A stretch of 64,000 bases of DNA. It comes from Polynucleobacter sp. AP-Reno-20A-A9. Its GTDB lineage: Bacteria; Pseudomonadota; Gammaproteobacteria; Burkholderiales; Burkholderiaceae. Within the stretch, counting starts at the first letter, position 1. Every line of letters begins with the position of its first letter. Under the pieces are notes generated by a model. That model had not been told where the DNA came from. It ran no database searches and saw only the letters and a list, made by a program, of their open reading frames with translations. Position numbers and translations under genes: made by a program. Positions 1 through 8,420 of this stretch are shown one piece after another. The stretch covers positions 186,425-250,424 of the forward strand of contig NZ_JACVPB010000002.1 of assembly GCF_018882085.1 (NCBI RefSeq). Reading direction: 5' to 3'.

Positions 1-155
1 AATTGGATGAGCTCGTCGTCACCGACACCATCCCTCTGACCGCAGAAGCAATGAAAGTGTCCAAAATTCGCCAATTGACCGTAGCCCCGCTACTAGCTGA
101 AACTCTTTCCCGTATTAGCAAGGGTGATTCAGTGATGTCAATGTTTGCTGAATAA
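1..155 (+). CDS. prs: ribose-phosphate pyrophosphokinase, C-terminal end (partial)
   Basis: The window opens inside a gene. Reading from base 3 gives 50 codons and a TAA stop at 153-155. The residues [25 protein letters not shown] and a short Ser/Met-rich end match the C-terminus of PRPP synthetase, which makes phosphoribosyl pyrophosphate from ribose 5-phosphate and ATP for nucleotide, His and Trp synthesis. The next genes are rplY and pth, and prs-rplY-pth is the usual betaproteobacterial order, which supports the call. The catalytic part lies upstream of the window, so nothing can be said about its integrity. Confidence 0.93.
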   Translation, partial: LDELVVTDTIPLTAEAMKVSKIRQLTVAPLLAETLSRISKGDSVMSMFAE

Positions 156-194
156 GCCAAAAAATACCGTTTTACCCCGGTTTTTGGCAGTTTT
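156..194 (+). terminator. probable terminator after prs
   Basis: An inverted repeat begins right after the prs stop: a left arm of GCC, an A-run and ACCG, and a right arm of CGG, a T-run and GGC ending at 188. It is followed by a short T-rich stretch. The stem is A/T-rich and slightly mismatched, so termination may be partial and allow some read-through into rplY. Confidence 0.5.
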
Positions 195-229
195 AAGTCT
201 TTTGTAGGCGAAAACATCCTTTCCCACGA

Positions 230-235
230 TATAAT
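230..235 (+). promoter_or_regulatory. candidate -10 element for rplY
   Basis: A perfect TATAAT lies 55 bp before the rplY start and after the prs hairpin. I see no good TTGACA-like element at 16-18 bp upstream, so it is a weak or activator-assisted promoter at best. It suggests that rplY can be transcribed separately from prs. Confidence 0.4.
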
Positions 236-290
236 TGAAGGCTTTTCTGTTTGGTCGCGAACGGAAATTAACCTTAACTAGGAAATCATC

Positions 291-935
291 ATGAAAGTAG
301 TTGCCTTTGAAAGAAGCGTACAGGGAACGGGTGCGAGCCGCCGTCTGCGCAATTCCGGAAAAACTCCGGGAATCGTTTACGGTAGTAAAGATCCAGCCTT
401 GGTCATCGAGTTAGACCACAACGCATTGTTCCATGCTCTCCGTAAGGAAGCATTCCACTCATCCATTTTGGATTTGGAAATTAGCGGCAAGACACAAAAA
501 GTGTTGTTGCGCGATTACCAGATGCATCCATTTAAGCCATTGGTATTGCACATTGACTTCCAGCGCGTATCCGCGACTGAGAAGGTTCATATGCGCGTTC
601 CATTGCACTTCACAAACGCTGACACTTCAGCTGCTGTGAAATTGCAAGGCGCTGTTATTAGCCACATCCTCACCGAACTCGAAGTTTCTTGCTTACCAGC
701 AGACTTGCCTGAGTTCATTGAAGTGGACTTGGCGAAGATTGAAGTTGGACACGGTATTCACGCTAAAGACATCGCATTGCCAAAAGGCGTTACCTTGGTA
801 TTGCATGTTGAGCAAGAGAATCCAGTACTTGCTAACGCACGTATCCCAGCAGTTAAAGGTGCTGAGCCTACAGACGCGCCTGCTGCACCAGCAGCCGCAG
901 CCTCTGCAGCTGAGGCGCCAAAAGATAAAGCTTAA
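291..935 (+). CDS. rplY: 50S ribosomal protein L25, long CTC form
   Basis: The 214-residue product is a 5S-rRNA-binding L25 of the long (CTC/TL5) type. The N-terminal L25 domain (about 1-95) has the RNA-binding stretch starting with [14 protein letters not shown] and GKTPGIVYG. It is followed by the beta-rich C-terminal domain (about 100-190) with [17 protein letters not shown], and then a low-complexity Ala/Pro tail ending in KDKA. The protein sits on the large ribosomal subunit. The start is supported by an AGGA element at 281-284, 6-7 bases before the ATG. It is preceded by a TATAAT and followed by a strong intrinsic terminator. Confidence 0.96.
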   Translation: MKVVAFERSVQGTGASRRLRNSGKTPGIVYGSKDPALVIELDHNALFHALRKEAFHSSILDLEISGKTQKVLLRDYQMHPFKPLVLHIDFQRVSATEKVHMRVPLHFTNADTSAAVKLQGAVISHILTELEVSCLPADLPEFIEVDLAKIEVGHGIHAKDIALPKGVTLVLHVEQENPVLANARIPAVKGAEPTDAPAAPAAAASAAEAPKDKA

Positions 936-962
936 TTATTTAGCTCAATCGCTTGTACAAGA

Positions 963-987
963 AGGCCTGCGCAAGCGGGCCTTTTTT
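963..987 (+). terminator. intrinsic terminator of rplY
   Basis: An 8-bp G/C-rich stem with one G-T pair (963-970 with 975-982) closes a GCAA tetraloop and runs into six T residues. This is a textbook rho-independent terminator, 28 bp after the rplY stop. It separates rplY from pth. Confidence 0.88.
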
Positions 988-1046
988 ATTGCCCTAAGTT
1001 TTCACTCTTTTTTGGCGAAATACTTTTATATCTTTAAACTCTCAAC

Positions 1047-1637
1047 ATGACTAAATTAATTGTTGGCCTAGGCAATCCTGGAGATGAGCATAAAGAAGAT
1101 CGGCACAATGCTGGCTTCTGGTTTGTTGACGTCTTGGCAAAACAACTAAGCACTCGTTTTGAATCTGAAAAACGCTTTCATGGCAAAGTAGCTAAAGCTA
1201 AATGGGAAGGCGAAGATCTTTACTTACTCAAGCCAAGCACTTACATGAACCTGAGTGGGCAATCGGTTGGCGCGCTATGCCGCTTTCACAAAATCACTCC
1301 TGCGGATATTTTGATAGTCCAAGATGAACTGGATTTGAAGCCTGGTACTGCACGACTGAAGTTAGGTGGCGGCACTGGCGGTCACAATGGCTTGAAAGAT
1401 ATCCAAGCGCATTTAAGTACCCCAGATTATTGGCGCTTACGCTTAGGCATTGGCCACCCCAGAGATTTAGCTGGTGATGGACGCCCGATGGATGTTGCAG
1501 ATTATGTATTGCGTAGACCTCAATTGGACGAGCAAAAACTTATTGATATCAGCATTGAAAATAGCCTGCAAATTTTGCCGCTCTTTTTAAAAGGCGACAC
1601 TCAAAACGCTATGATGGAGTTGCACTCCAAGGGCTAA
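1047..1637 (+). CDS. pth: peptidyl-tRNA hydrolase
   Basis: The 196-aa protein recycles tRNA by hydrolysing the ester of peptidyl-tRNAs released early from ribosomes. Key residues of the Pth family are present: Asn10, the catalytic His20 in RHNAGF, Asn68 in YMNLSG, Asp93 in QDELDL and Asn114 in GGHNGLKD. The length is normal. No convincing Shine-Dalgarno sequence precedes the ATG, although the context is A/T-rich. The ychF gene that often follows pth is absent here; the next gene is a convergent ferredoxin 21 bp away. Confidence 0.97.
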   Translation: MTKLIVGLGNPGDEHKEDRHNAGFWFVDVLAKQLSTRFESEKRFHGKVAKAKWEGEDLYLLKPSTYMNLSGQSVGALCRFHKITPADILIVQDELDLKPGTARLKLGGGTGGHNGLKDIQAHLSTPDYWRLRLGIGHPRDLAGDGRPMDVADYVLRRPQLDEQKLIDISIENSLQILPLFLKGDTQNAMMELHSKG

Positions 1638-1658
1638 TTACTGAACTAAGCTGCTCAG

Positions 1659-1928
<270 letters not shown>

Positions 1929-1950
1929 TTACTCGCCAAATTTCATTTGG

Positions 1951-2448
1951 TCACTCTTTATTCTGAGTGCCTGAAGCAATTTTTCTGACGAGCCATTTTT
2001 CCACTGATGGAAAAACAAACTTACTCACATCACCACCCATTGAAGCTATCTCACGCACGAAAGTGCCTGAGATAAATTGATACTGATCGGATGGGGTTAA
2101 GAATAAAGTTTCAACGTCAGGAAGCAGGTAACGATTCATGCCTGCCATTTGGAACTCATACTCAAAATCAGATACAGCACGTAACCCCCGCACGATCACG
2201 CGCGCTTGATGCTCGCGTGCAAAATCTTTTAATAAGCCAGTAAAGCCAACGACTTTTACATTCGGATAGTGGCCAAGTACTTCCTTGGCGATAGCAATGC
2301 GCTCTTCTAAATTGAAGAATGGACGTTTGCTGCGACTGTCGGCAACACCCACAATCAACTCCGTAAAAATGCTCGATGCGCGGCGGACCAAGTCCTCGTG
2401 ACCACGAGTAAATGGATCAAATGTTCCAGGGTATACGGCAACTGTCAT
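1951..2448 (-). CDS. coaD: phosphopantetheine adenylyltransferase
   Basis: This enzyme catalyses the fourth step of coenzyme A synthesis, transferring AMP from ATP to 4'-phosphopantetheine. The 165-aa protein has the nucleotidyltransferase signature [11 protein letters not shown] (residues 7-17) and the distal [10 protein letters not shown] motif. Length is as expected. It is transcribed with rsmD upstream (36-bp gap) and the YfhL-type ferredoxin downstream; rsmD-coaD is a very widespread gene pair. Another CoA gene, coaX, lies at 37.8 kb. Confidence 0.97.
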   Translation of the reverse strand: MTVAVYPGTFDPFTRGHEDLVRRASSIFTELIVGVADSRSKRPFFNLEERIAIAKEVLGHYPNVKVVGFTGLLKDFAREHQARVIVRGLRAVSDFEYEFQMAGMNRYLLPDVETLFLTPSDQYQFISGTFVREIASMGGDVSKFVFPSVEKWLVRKIASGTQNKE

Positions 2449-2484
2449 AACGTTCCTAAGGCTTTATCGGCTACAGGCAAGAGT

Positions 2485-3129
2485 TTAGCCTCTTCCACCC
2501 CGAAATAGACAGGCTTTTACCTGTCCAGCCTCTAAGTATTTTCCACAATGCCAGTCCGGTAGTAGGGCCTCCACCTCCTCGCGTGGTCGACTAGAGGGAA
2601 ATTCCACATAAATACCACCGCCTGCCGAGTCATCACAAACCCTAGCTGCCTGAATAACGGCGCGATCTAATAAACCCGAATCCTGGAATGGTGGATCAAT
2701 AAAAATTAAATTGCTAGAACGATCTGCCTGCTGCTTCAGAAACTCAAGGCTATCTCGCTGCAAAATTTCTACAAGGCCAGCAGCTGGTGAAGACTGCAAT
2801 AAAGCAAAATTGGCTGTTAAATTTATGTAAGCCTTTTTTTCTTTCTCCAGCAACACAACCAATGCAGCGCCTCTTGATGCGGCCTCAAAACCCAAAGCAC
2901 CGGTACCCGCAAAAAGATCTAGGCATCGTAAACCTGTTAAATCTTGTCCCAACCAATTAAAGAGCGTTTCCCGAATGCGATCAGTTGTAGGGCGTAGGCC
3001 AGGCAGGTCCAAAACCGTTAGCAAACGACTTCTCCAATTACCACCAATAATCCGCACCTTCTTCGGCGGCTCAGTCTTTAAAGGCTTGCTTACTTTATTG
3101 GGCTTATTTATTTTTTGCTCCCAATACAA
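2485..3129 (-). CDS. rsmD: 16S rRNA (guanine966-N2)-methyltransferase
   Basis: RsmD methylates G966 of 16S rRNA during 30S assembly. The SAM-binding motif DLFAGTGALG is at about 71-80 and the catalytic (D/N)PP(F/Y) tetrad is DPPF at 145-148. The start is uncertain. The longest reading uses TTG at 3129 and adds a Lys/Pro-rich leader of about 24 residues that overlaps the end of the upstream peptidase gene by 26 bp. A GTG near 3057, just before VRIIGG, is an alternative preceded by a purine-rich stretch. The core family fold begins at KVRIIGG. Confidence 0.93.
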   Translation of the reverse strand: MYWEQKINKPNKVSKPLKTEPPKKVRIIGGNWRSRLLTVLDLPGLRPTTDRIRETLFNWLGQDLTGLRCLDLFAGTGALGFEAASRGAALVVLLEKEKKAYINLTANFALLQSSPAAGLVEILQRDSLEFLKQQADRSSNLIFIDPPFQDSGLLDRAVIQAARVCDDSAGGGIYVEFPSSRPREEVEALLPDWHCGKYLEAGQVKACLFRGGRG

Positions 3130-4444
3130 TAATCTTCATACGATCCATTGCAAGGTATTTTTGGAATGCAGTCTTGACCTGCTCCAAAGTTACCGCCTCA
3201 ACTTGCTTTGTCCATACATCCATCGTATCGAGCGGCAAGCCATTCCATGCAATTGAAGAGAGGTTGTCCAACAACTTGCGATTGTTATCAATCCGCAATG
3301 GGTAACCATTCACTAGGTTTGCTTTAGCAGCCAAAAGCTCAGATGGAGTGGGTCCATCAGCAATAAATTGAGCAGTGGTAGAACTCATCACCTCTAAAGC
3401 CAGCGCAGCCTGATCACTCTTGGTTTGTAGGCCCGCTTGAAAAATGCCATTCTCTTTTCCAGGAATAAAATAGCTAAACACGCTGTACGCAAGACCGCGC
3501 TTCTCGCGCACCTCAGCCATCAAACGAGAAACAAAACCGCCGCCGCCCAAAACATAGTTACCAACCAGCAATGGGAAGTAATCAGGGTTGTTGCGAGCAA
3601 CCGCCGTCATCCCCATGGCAATGTGGGCCTGCTGAGAGTCAAAAGGAATTTGAATTTCTCGTTGCGCCAGAGGCTCTACAGGAGAGCGCTCGAGTTCGGG
3701 CAACTTTGCGATGGGCTGACCCGAAGCTGGAATCTGCTTTAACAAAGCTTTAACGATTTCTTCTGCTTGAGCACGGTCAACATCGCCAACAATACTCACA
3801 ATCATGCGATCACCGCGATAAAACTGCTTATGAAATTGCACTAAGTCATTTACGCTTACAGCAGCAACTGATTTTATTGTTGGCGAATCAGCTAGAGGAT
3901 AGTTTTCATACACTGACTTTTTAAAACGACGCTCTAGAACAAACTCGGGTTTAGTTTCTGCCTCAAGCAAACTTGTTATCGTTCTTTGTTTCTCACGCTC
4001 AACAATTTTTGAATCGTAAGTCGGCTCGCTCAACATAGCAGAGGCTAGTTGTACCGCTCTATCGCGCAAGTCTTTTCGACTCAAACTGCGAATGCGCAAG
4101 ATTGCTCGCTCACCGCTCACCGATAGGCCAATATTGGCTCCAAGATCAGCGATTTCATCAGCTATTTGAGCTTCAGTGAGAGCCCCTTTTTTACCCCTAA
4201 CCCCATAATTCATGAGGCCTGCAACCATATCGGCTAGGCCACTTTTGCCAGCAGGGTCATAGCGATCGCCTGCATCAATGCTCACTTCAATGTCTACCAT
4301 CGGCAGCGCTTTGGTTTGCACTAAATATGCCTTGGCACCCTTATAAGAATCTAACTTCTCGATCGGTAAGATGGCGTGCGCGTTACTAAGCAAGCCAAAA
4401 GCAAAGAGGCAAACTGAAATACCTTTAACAAAGAGATTCATCAC
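3104..4444 (-). CDS. M16 family peptidase-like protein, non-catalytic partner
   Basis: The 446-residue protein has a signal peptide (hydrophobic residues about 8-24, cleavage near AHA) followed by the two M16 homology halves; the second contains VLGGGGFVSRLMAEVREKRGLAYSV. The zinc motif HxxEH expected near residue 75 is replaced by GLADMVAGLMNYGV, so it should not bind catalytic zinc. It overlaps the active M16 gene upstream by 4 nt. The pair matches the known arrangement in which an inactive subunit forms a periplasmic heterodimer with an active one. The peptide substrate is unknown. Confidence 0.9.
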   Translation of the reverse strand: MMNLFVKGISVCLFAFGLLSNAHAILPIEKLDSYKGAKAYLVQTKALPMVDIEVSIDAGDRYDPAGKSGLADMVAGLMNYGVRGKKGALTEAQIADEIADLGANIGLSVSGERAILRIRSLSRKDLRDRAVQLASAMLSEPTYDSKIVEREKQRTITSLLEAETKPEFVLERRFKKSVYENYPLADSPTIKSVAAVSVNDLVQFHKQFYRGDRMIVSIVGDVDRAQAEEIVKALLKQIPASGQPIAKLPELERSPVEPLAQREIQIPFDSQQAHIAMGMTAVARNNPDYFPLLVGNYVLGGGGFVSRLMAEVREKRGLAYSVFSYFIPGKENGIFQAGLQTKSDQAALALEVMSSTTAQFIADGPTPSELLAAKANLVNGYPLRIDNNRKLLDNLSSIAWNGLPLDTMDVWTKQVEAVTLEQVKTAFQKYLAMDRMKIIVLGAKNK

Positions 4445-5805
4445 TTGCTCTCCTTACCTGCAGCTTGACGCGCCTGAGGATCCAATACCGCAATCGTCAA
4501 ACCCTCATCAACCAGATATTTTTTTGCAACTGCTTGCACTTGCTCAGGTGTAATGGTTTGCATTTTCTCCAGTATGTAATCGATGTCCTTCCAAGAAAAT
4601 CCTGCCATCTCTGTACTGCCAATTTCCATTGCTTGACCAAAGATAGAGTCGCGTTTATAGATTTGCTCAGACAGAATGCGCACCTTAATTCTCTTGAGCT
4701 CAGACTCCAGAATCCCTTTTTGCTTTAATTCGTCAAGCGCCTTCCGGATGCTTACCTGAGCCTGATCGACTGTTTTTCCTTTAGCCATAGTGGCGCTAAT
4801 TAAAAATAGTTCCGGTCCACGAGAAATCATGTCGTAGCCAACACCCACATCATTCACTACTTTTTCCTGCTTAACGAGCGTGCGATTTAAGCGGGCATTG
4901 TCATAACCATCCAGCACTGCTGTCAGAAGCTCTAAGGCATATGGCTCGGGGTCATCCAGCTTGCCAGGCTCGATACGGGGCACCTTCCAAGCCATGGTTA
5001 GTTGAGCGCTATCAGCTGGCGCCTTTACCTGAACCTGCTTAATCCCTTTTTGAGGGGGCTCAATTTGTGGCTTACGCACTGACAACTCATGAGCAGCGGC
5101 AGCACCGTAATACTTCTCCGCCATATTCAACACTTTTTTAGCATCCACATCACCGCTGATGACTACGGTTGCATTGTTTGGCTTATACCAACTGCGATAC
5201 CAATCTCGCGCATCGGATGCTTTCATATTCTCTAAGTCATTCATCCAACCAATCACCGGATGGCGATATGGAGAACTCATATAAGCGGTTGCCATTAATG
5301 ATTCGTTGAGCAAACTACTAGGATTGTCTTCTGTTCGTAAGCGACGCTCTTCCATGATGACCTGAATTTCTTTTAAGAATTCTGCATCATCAAAATTGAG
5401 GTTAGACATACGATCTGCTTCAAGCTTGATCACGTCTTCTAATTTTGATTTTTCAACTTGCTGAAAGTAAGCTGTGTAATCGCGCGAGGTAAATGCATTT
5501 TCGCGCCCACCGACCGCGGCTACCAAGCGAGAAAATTCGCCTGCCTTTACTTTGTCAGTGCCTTTAAACATCATATGCTCAAGCACGTGAGCCACTCCAG
5601 TCTTACCATTGACCTCATCCATGGAGCCAGCACGATACCAAGCCATATGAGCTACCGTTGGCGCACGATGATCTTCCCTGACAATCAATTTGAGGCCGTT
5701 GCTCAGCTGATACTCATTCGTATCTCCTGAATCAGGACCAGCAGCCCAAGTCAGCTGGGTAAATACAAAGAATAAAAAGGAAATTCGGAGTAAATTGGAA
5801 AGCAT
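4441..5805 (-). CDS. M16 family zinc metallopeptidase, catalytic
   Basis: The 454-aa protein begins with a signal peptide (residues 1-21, ending TWA-A) and carries the inverted zinc motif HVLEH at 73-77, with the downstream glutamate in the KLEADRM region expected to complete the site. The second half has the YDMISRGPELFLIS region typical of family M16B. It should act as a periplasmic peptidase. It is the first gene of a run continuing through the inactive partner, rsmD, coaD and the ferredoxin. It is divergent from ftsY, with 63 bp between the starts. Confidence 0.93.
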   Translation of the reverse strand: MLSNLLRISFLFFVFTQLTWAAGPDSGDTNEYQLSNGLKLIVREDHRAPTVAHMAWYRAGSMDEVNGKTGVAHVLEHMMFKGTDKVKAGEFSRLVAAVGGRENAFTSRDYTAYFQQVEKSKLEDVIKLEADRMSNLNFDDAEFLKEIQVIMEERRLRTEDNPSSLLNESLMATAYMSSPYRHPVIGWMNDLENMKASDARDWYRSWYKPNNATVVISGDVDAKKVLNMAEKYYGAAAAHELSVRKPQIEPPQKGIKQVQVKAPADSAQLTMAWKVPRIEPGKLDDPEPYALELLTAVLDGYDNARLNRTLVKQEKVVNDVGVGYDMISRGPELFLISATMAKGKTVDQAQVSIRKALDELKQKGILESELKRIKVRILSEQIYKRDSIFGQAMEIGSTEMAGFSWKDIDYILEKMQTITPEQVQAVAKKYLVDEGLTIAVLDPQARQAAGKESK

Positions 5806-5868
5806 CTGCTAAATCACCATATCCCTAGAATTAAATTGATAAGATGCAAGGTTTAAATTGTATCGATT

Positions 5869-6759
5869 ATGTTCGGCTTACGTAAAACCCTCGGATCCCT
5901 TTTCAAATCAAGCAAGGTTGATGAATCTTGGTTTGAAACTTTAGAAGAATCACTCATTCAAAGTGATGTGGGTCTACCTACGACTGAACAACTCATCACC
6001 AAACTACGCAAAGCAGCCAAGTCTGAAAAGGCTTCTAGTCCAGAGGAGTTGCAAGCCCTTCTCATTCAAGAAGTCAGCGCCCTATTAACTGCTATTGAAC
6101 CTTTACCAAACCCACTCTTTACAAGTGATAAGCCTAACACCCCAGAGGTGTGGTTGGTTGTAGGGGTAAATGGAGCCGGCAAAACTACGACTATTGGCAA
6201 ACTCTGCCGACTCTTTCAGTCTCAAGGTAAGTCAGTTCTTTTAGCTGCTGGCGATACCTTTAGAGCTGCGGCACGTAACCAGCTTCAGGAGTGGGGTGGA
6301 CGCAACCAGGTTGACGTTATTACTCAAGAAGGTGGTGATGCAGCAGCCGTTGCACACGATGCCATTCATGCTGCCATCTCTCGCAAGAACGATATTCTCA
6401 TCATTGACACTGCAGGCCGTCTCGCCACCCAGGACAACCTCATGGAAGAGCTCAAGAAAGTAAAACGTGTCATTGGTAAAGCACTTCCTGGGGCGCCTCA
6501 CCACACTCTGCTTGTTTTGGATGGCAATACCGGACAGAACGGCTTGAGCCAGGTCAAGGCCTTCCATGCTGCTCTTGGCCTCACTGGAATCATTGTTACC
6601 AAGCTTGATGGGACAGCGAAGGGCGGAGTGATCTGCGCCCTCGCCCACACCCTACAAGATGGCCCAAAACCAGCCGTTCTAGCCTTAGGTAAAGGCGAGG
6701 GGATTAATGATTTAGCCCCCTTTACAGCAGGGCAATATTCATCTGAATTATTCAATTAA
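5869..6759 (+). CDS. ftsY: signal recognition particle receptor FtsY
   Basis: FtsY is the SRP receptor GTPase that docks ribosome-nascent chain complexes at the inner membrane. The 296-residue protein has an N domain (about 1-85) and a G domain with G1 GVNGAGKT at 99-106, DTAGR at 180-184 and TKLDG at 244-248. The long acidic A domain of the E. coli protein is absent; the chain starts almost directly with MFGLRKTLGSLFK, an amphipathic membrane-binding helix. The ftsE/ftsX genes that often follow ftsY are missing; rpoH is next, behind its own operator. Confidence 0.97.
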   Translation: MFGLRKTLGSLFKSSKVDESWFETLEESLIQSDVGLPTTEQLITKLRKAAKSEKASSPEELQALLIQEVSALLTAIEPLPNPLFTSDKPNTPEVWLVVGVNGAGKTTTIGKLCRLFQSQGKSVLLAAGDTFRAAARNQLQEWGGRNQVDVITQEGGDAAAVAHDAIHAAISRKNDILIIDTAGRLATQDNLMEELKKVKRVIGKALPGAPHHTLLVLDGNTGQNGLSQVKAFHAALGLTGIIVTKLDGTAKGGVICALAHTLQDGPKPAVLALGKGEGINDLAPFTAGQYSSELFN

Positions 6760-6798
6760 ATCAATAGCTTATAGCGCATTAAAAGAACGTCAAAACCA

Positions 6799-6825
6799 TT
6801 AGCACTCTCTTGACAAGAGTGCTAA
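6799..6825 (+). promoter_or_regulatory. CIRCE operator (HrcA-binding site) of rpoH
   Basis: The sequence is TTAGCACTC, nine bases, then GAGTGCTAA: an exact match to the CIRCE consensus in both 9-base arms and in spacer length. The element lies 38 bp before the rpoH ATG. HrcA is known to repress heat-shock genes through CIRCE in many bacteria; hrcA itself is not in this window. The match is seen directly, and repression of rpoH is inferred from it. Confidence 0.95.
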
Positions 6826-6839
6826 AATAGATCTCTATT
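6810..6839 (+). promoter_or_regulatory. candidate sigma-70 promoter of rpoH, nested in CIRCE
   Basis: A perfect TTGACA (6810-6815) sits mostly in the CIRCE spacer. At 18 bp spacing it is followed by TCTATT (6834-6839), a 4/6 match to the -10 consensus. This geometry would let bound HrcA block RNA polymerase. The predicted transcript starts about 15-20 bases before the ATG, leaving almost no leader for an RNA thermometer. Confidence 0.5.
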
Positions 6840-6863
6840 AACACCTCATATTTATAAGAAAAA

Positions 6864-7787
6864 ATGGTTCAAAAGAAATCCGACAAACCGAATTTGCAAA
6901 CGCTGCCAGTCGCGCAGACTGCGTCGGCGTCTGCATTTCCGATGCTGCCAACTCTTGGGGTTGGCACTCTCGATTCATACATTTCGTACGTTAATCGCGT
7001 ACCGATGCTTAGTGCTGCAGAAGAATTACATCTTGCGCAGGAATTTCGTCGCACTGAAAATGTCGATGCCGCTAAAACTTTAGTGCTCTCTCATTTACGC
7101 TTGGTAGTTTCAGTTGCTCGTCAATATCTTGGCTACGGCATTCCGCATGCTGACTTAATTCAAGAAGGCAATATTGGCTTGATGAAGGCCGTGAAACGTT
7201 ACGACCCAAATAATGGCGCGCGTTTAGTGTCGTATGCAATACATTGGATCAAAGCAGAAATTCATGAGTACATTCTTAAGAATTGGCGCTTAGTTAAAAC
7301 TGCAACGACTAAAGCACAACGCAAATTATTCTTTAACTTACGCAGCAACAAGCCCACCTTGAGTGCGCTTACTCCGAGCGAAGTTGAAGCCTTGGCTAAA
7401 GCACTGGATGTCAAAGGTTCTGATGTTAAAGAAATGGAAATGCGCCTTGCTGGTGGCGATGTCGCTCTAGAAGGCGATGACAGCGATGATGAATCTGCTT
7501 ACGCCCCTATTCAATGGCTAGCGGATAACTCACAAGAGCCTACTGCTCGCATTGCCAGCGCTGAAGCAGATGCCTTGCAAGGTCCCAAACTAGACCAGGC
7601 ACTCATGGCTTTAGATGAGCGTAGTCGCAATATTGTGCAATCTCGTTGGCTGGCTATGGATGCCGAAGGCAATGGTACTAAGACGTTACATGATCTTGCT
7701 AGCGAATATGGCATCTCCGCAGAACGCGTTCGTCAAATTGAAACCGCTGCTCTAAAAAAGATGCGCGGCCTGTTGCAAGCAGCTTAA
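6864..7787 (+). CDS. rpoH: heat-shock sigma factor RpoH (sigma-32)
   Basis: This 307-aa sigma factor directs RNA polymerase to heat-shock promoters. Region 2 contains HLRLVVSVARQYLGYG and the core-binding DLIQEGNIGLMKAVKRYDP. The diagnostic RpoH box QRKLFFNLR is at 152-160. The C-terminal region 4 helix-turn-helix ends with SAERVRQIETAALKKMRGLL. A Ser/Thr/Ala-rich N-terminus of about 35 residues precedes region 1.2. It is a single-gene unit, with a perfect CIRCE upstream and a strong hairpin downstream. Control by HrcA repression is therefore likely, in place of or alongside post-transcriptional control as in E. coli. Confidence 0.97.
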   Translation: MVQKKSDKPNLQTLPVAQTASASAFPMLPTLGVGTLDSYISYVNRVPMLSAAEELHLAQEFRRTENVDAAKTLVLSHLRLVVSVARQYLGYGIPHADLIQEGNIGLMKAVKRYDPNNGARLVSYAIHWIKAEIHEYILKNWRLVKTATTKAQRKLFFNLRSNKPTLSALTPSEVEALAKALDVKGSDVKEMEMRLAGGDVALEGDDSDDESAYAPIQWLADNSQEPTARIASAEADALQGPKLDQALMALDERSRNIVQSRWLAMDAEGNGTKTLHDLASEYGISAERVRQIETAALKKMRGLLQAA

Positions 7788-7793
7788 TCAATC

Positions 7794-7820
7794 AAGAAGT
7801 TTGCAGGTAGCAAACTTCTT
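7794..7820. terminator. bidirectional terminator between rpoH and the SCO gene
   Basis: A perfect 11-bp stem (AAGAAGTTTGC with its complement) closes a 5-base loop, between the stops of two convergent genes. The A-rich left arm and T-rich right arm let it serve both strands. Confidence 0.78.
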
Positions 7821-7828
7821 TAATTCCC

Positions 7829-8413
7829 TCACTCTAATAGTTCTTTTAAATCATGCGCCAAGGTCTCTGGACCTTGAGCGTGCTTGATATACAAACGTAG
7901 ATGACCCTCAGGATCAAATGCATAGCTACCCGCTGTGTGATCCATGGTGTAAGAGCCCGGCTTAGATCCCGGAACCTTCTTGTAATAAATCTTGAAGTCT
8001 TTGGTCACCTTCTCCAAGGCTGCCTCATCTGCGGGACGCAAACCCAAGAAACGAGGATCAAACGCAGGGACGTACTGCTTGAGAATCTCTGCGGTATCGC
8101 GCTCAGGATCTACGGTGACAAAAAGTACTTGCACCTTATCGGACTGGGGCCCCAAGAGAGTCATGACTTGCTGCATTTCAGTTAAGGTGGTTGGGCAAAT
8201 ATCAGGGCACTGGGTGTAACCAAAAAACATTACCACCACTTTGCCCTTAAAGTCCGCCAAGGTTCTGACCTTGCCGTCGGGATCCACCAAACTAAAGTCT
8301 TTGCCAAAAGCAGTGCTGCCAGTGATATCAATATTTTTAAACTCTGGTTTTGGGCTGCAAGCAATCAATACGAAACAAAGAATTGCTAAAAAGCAAATGC
8401 GCAAAAAATTCAT
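7829..8413 (-). CDS. SCO1/SenC family copper chaperone lipoprotein
   Basis: SCO proteins deliver copper to the CuA site of cytochrome c oxidase subunit II. The 194-residue protein has a lipobox LIAC with the acceptor Cys19. It also has a thioredoxin-like fold with the copper motif CPDIC (Cys69 and Cys73) and the distal copper-ligand histidine in MDHTAG. It should be anchored on the periplasmic face of the inner membrane. It is the last gene of the ctaB/ctaA side of the oxidase locus, 7 bp after ctaB, which fits that role. Confidence 0.94.
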   Translation of the reverse strand: MNFLRICFLAILCFVLIACSPKPEFKNIDITGSTAFGKDFSLVDPDGKVRTLADFKGKVVVMFFGYTQCPDICPTTLTEMQQVMTLLGPQSDKVQVLFVTVDPERDTAEILKQYVPAFDPRFLGLRPADEAALEKVTKDFKIYYKKVPGSKPGSYTMDHTAGSYAFDPEGHLRLYIKHAQGPETLAHDLKELLE

Positions 8414-8420
8414 ATGACTC

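Noticed and set aside
718..1050. Open frame of 110 codons overlapping rplY and the terminator
   Set aside because: It runs through the rplY 3' end in another frame and across the terminator hairpin, and its product has no recognisable motif. It is a shadow of rplY.
3104..4444. Second M16 gene as a decayed peptidase
   Set aside because: The missing HxxEH is the normal state of the non-catalytic partner in M16 pairs. The frame is intact over the full length, so it is not a pseudogene.
6826..6863. RNA thermometer in the rpoH leader
   Set aside because: The likely transcript start leaves fewer than about 25 bases before the ATG and no stem covering the start is visible. CIRCE is the better explanation of heat control.
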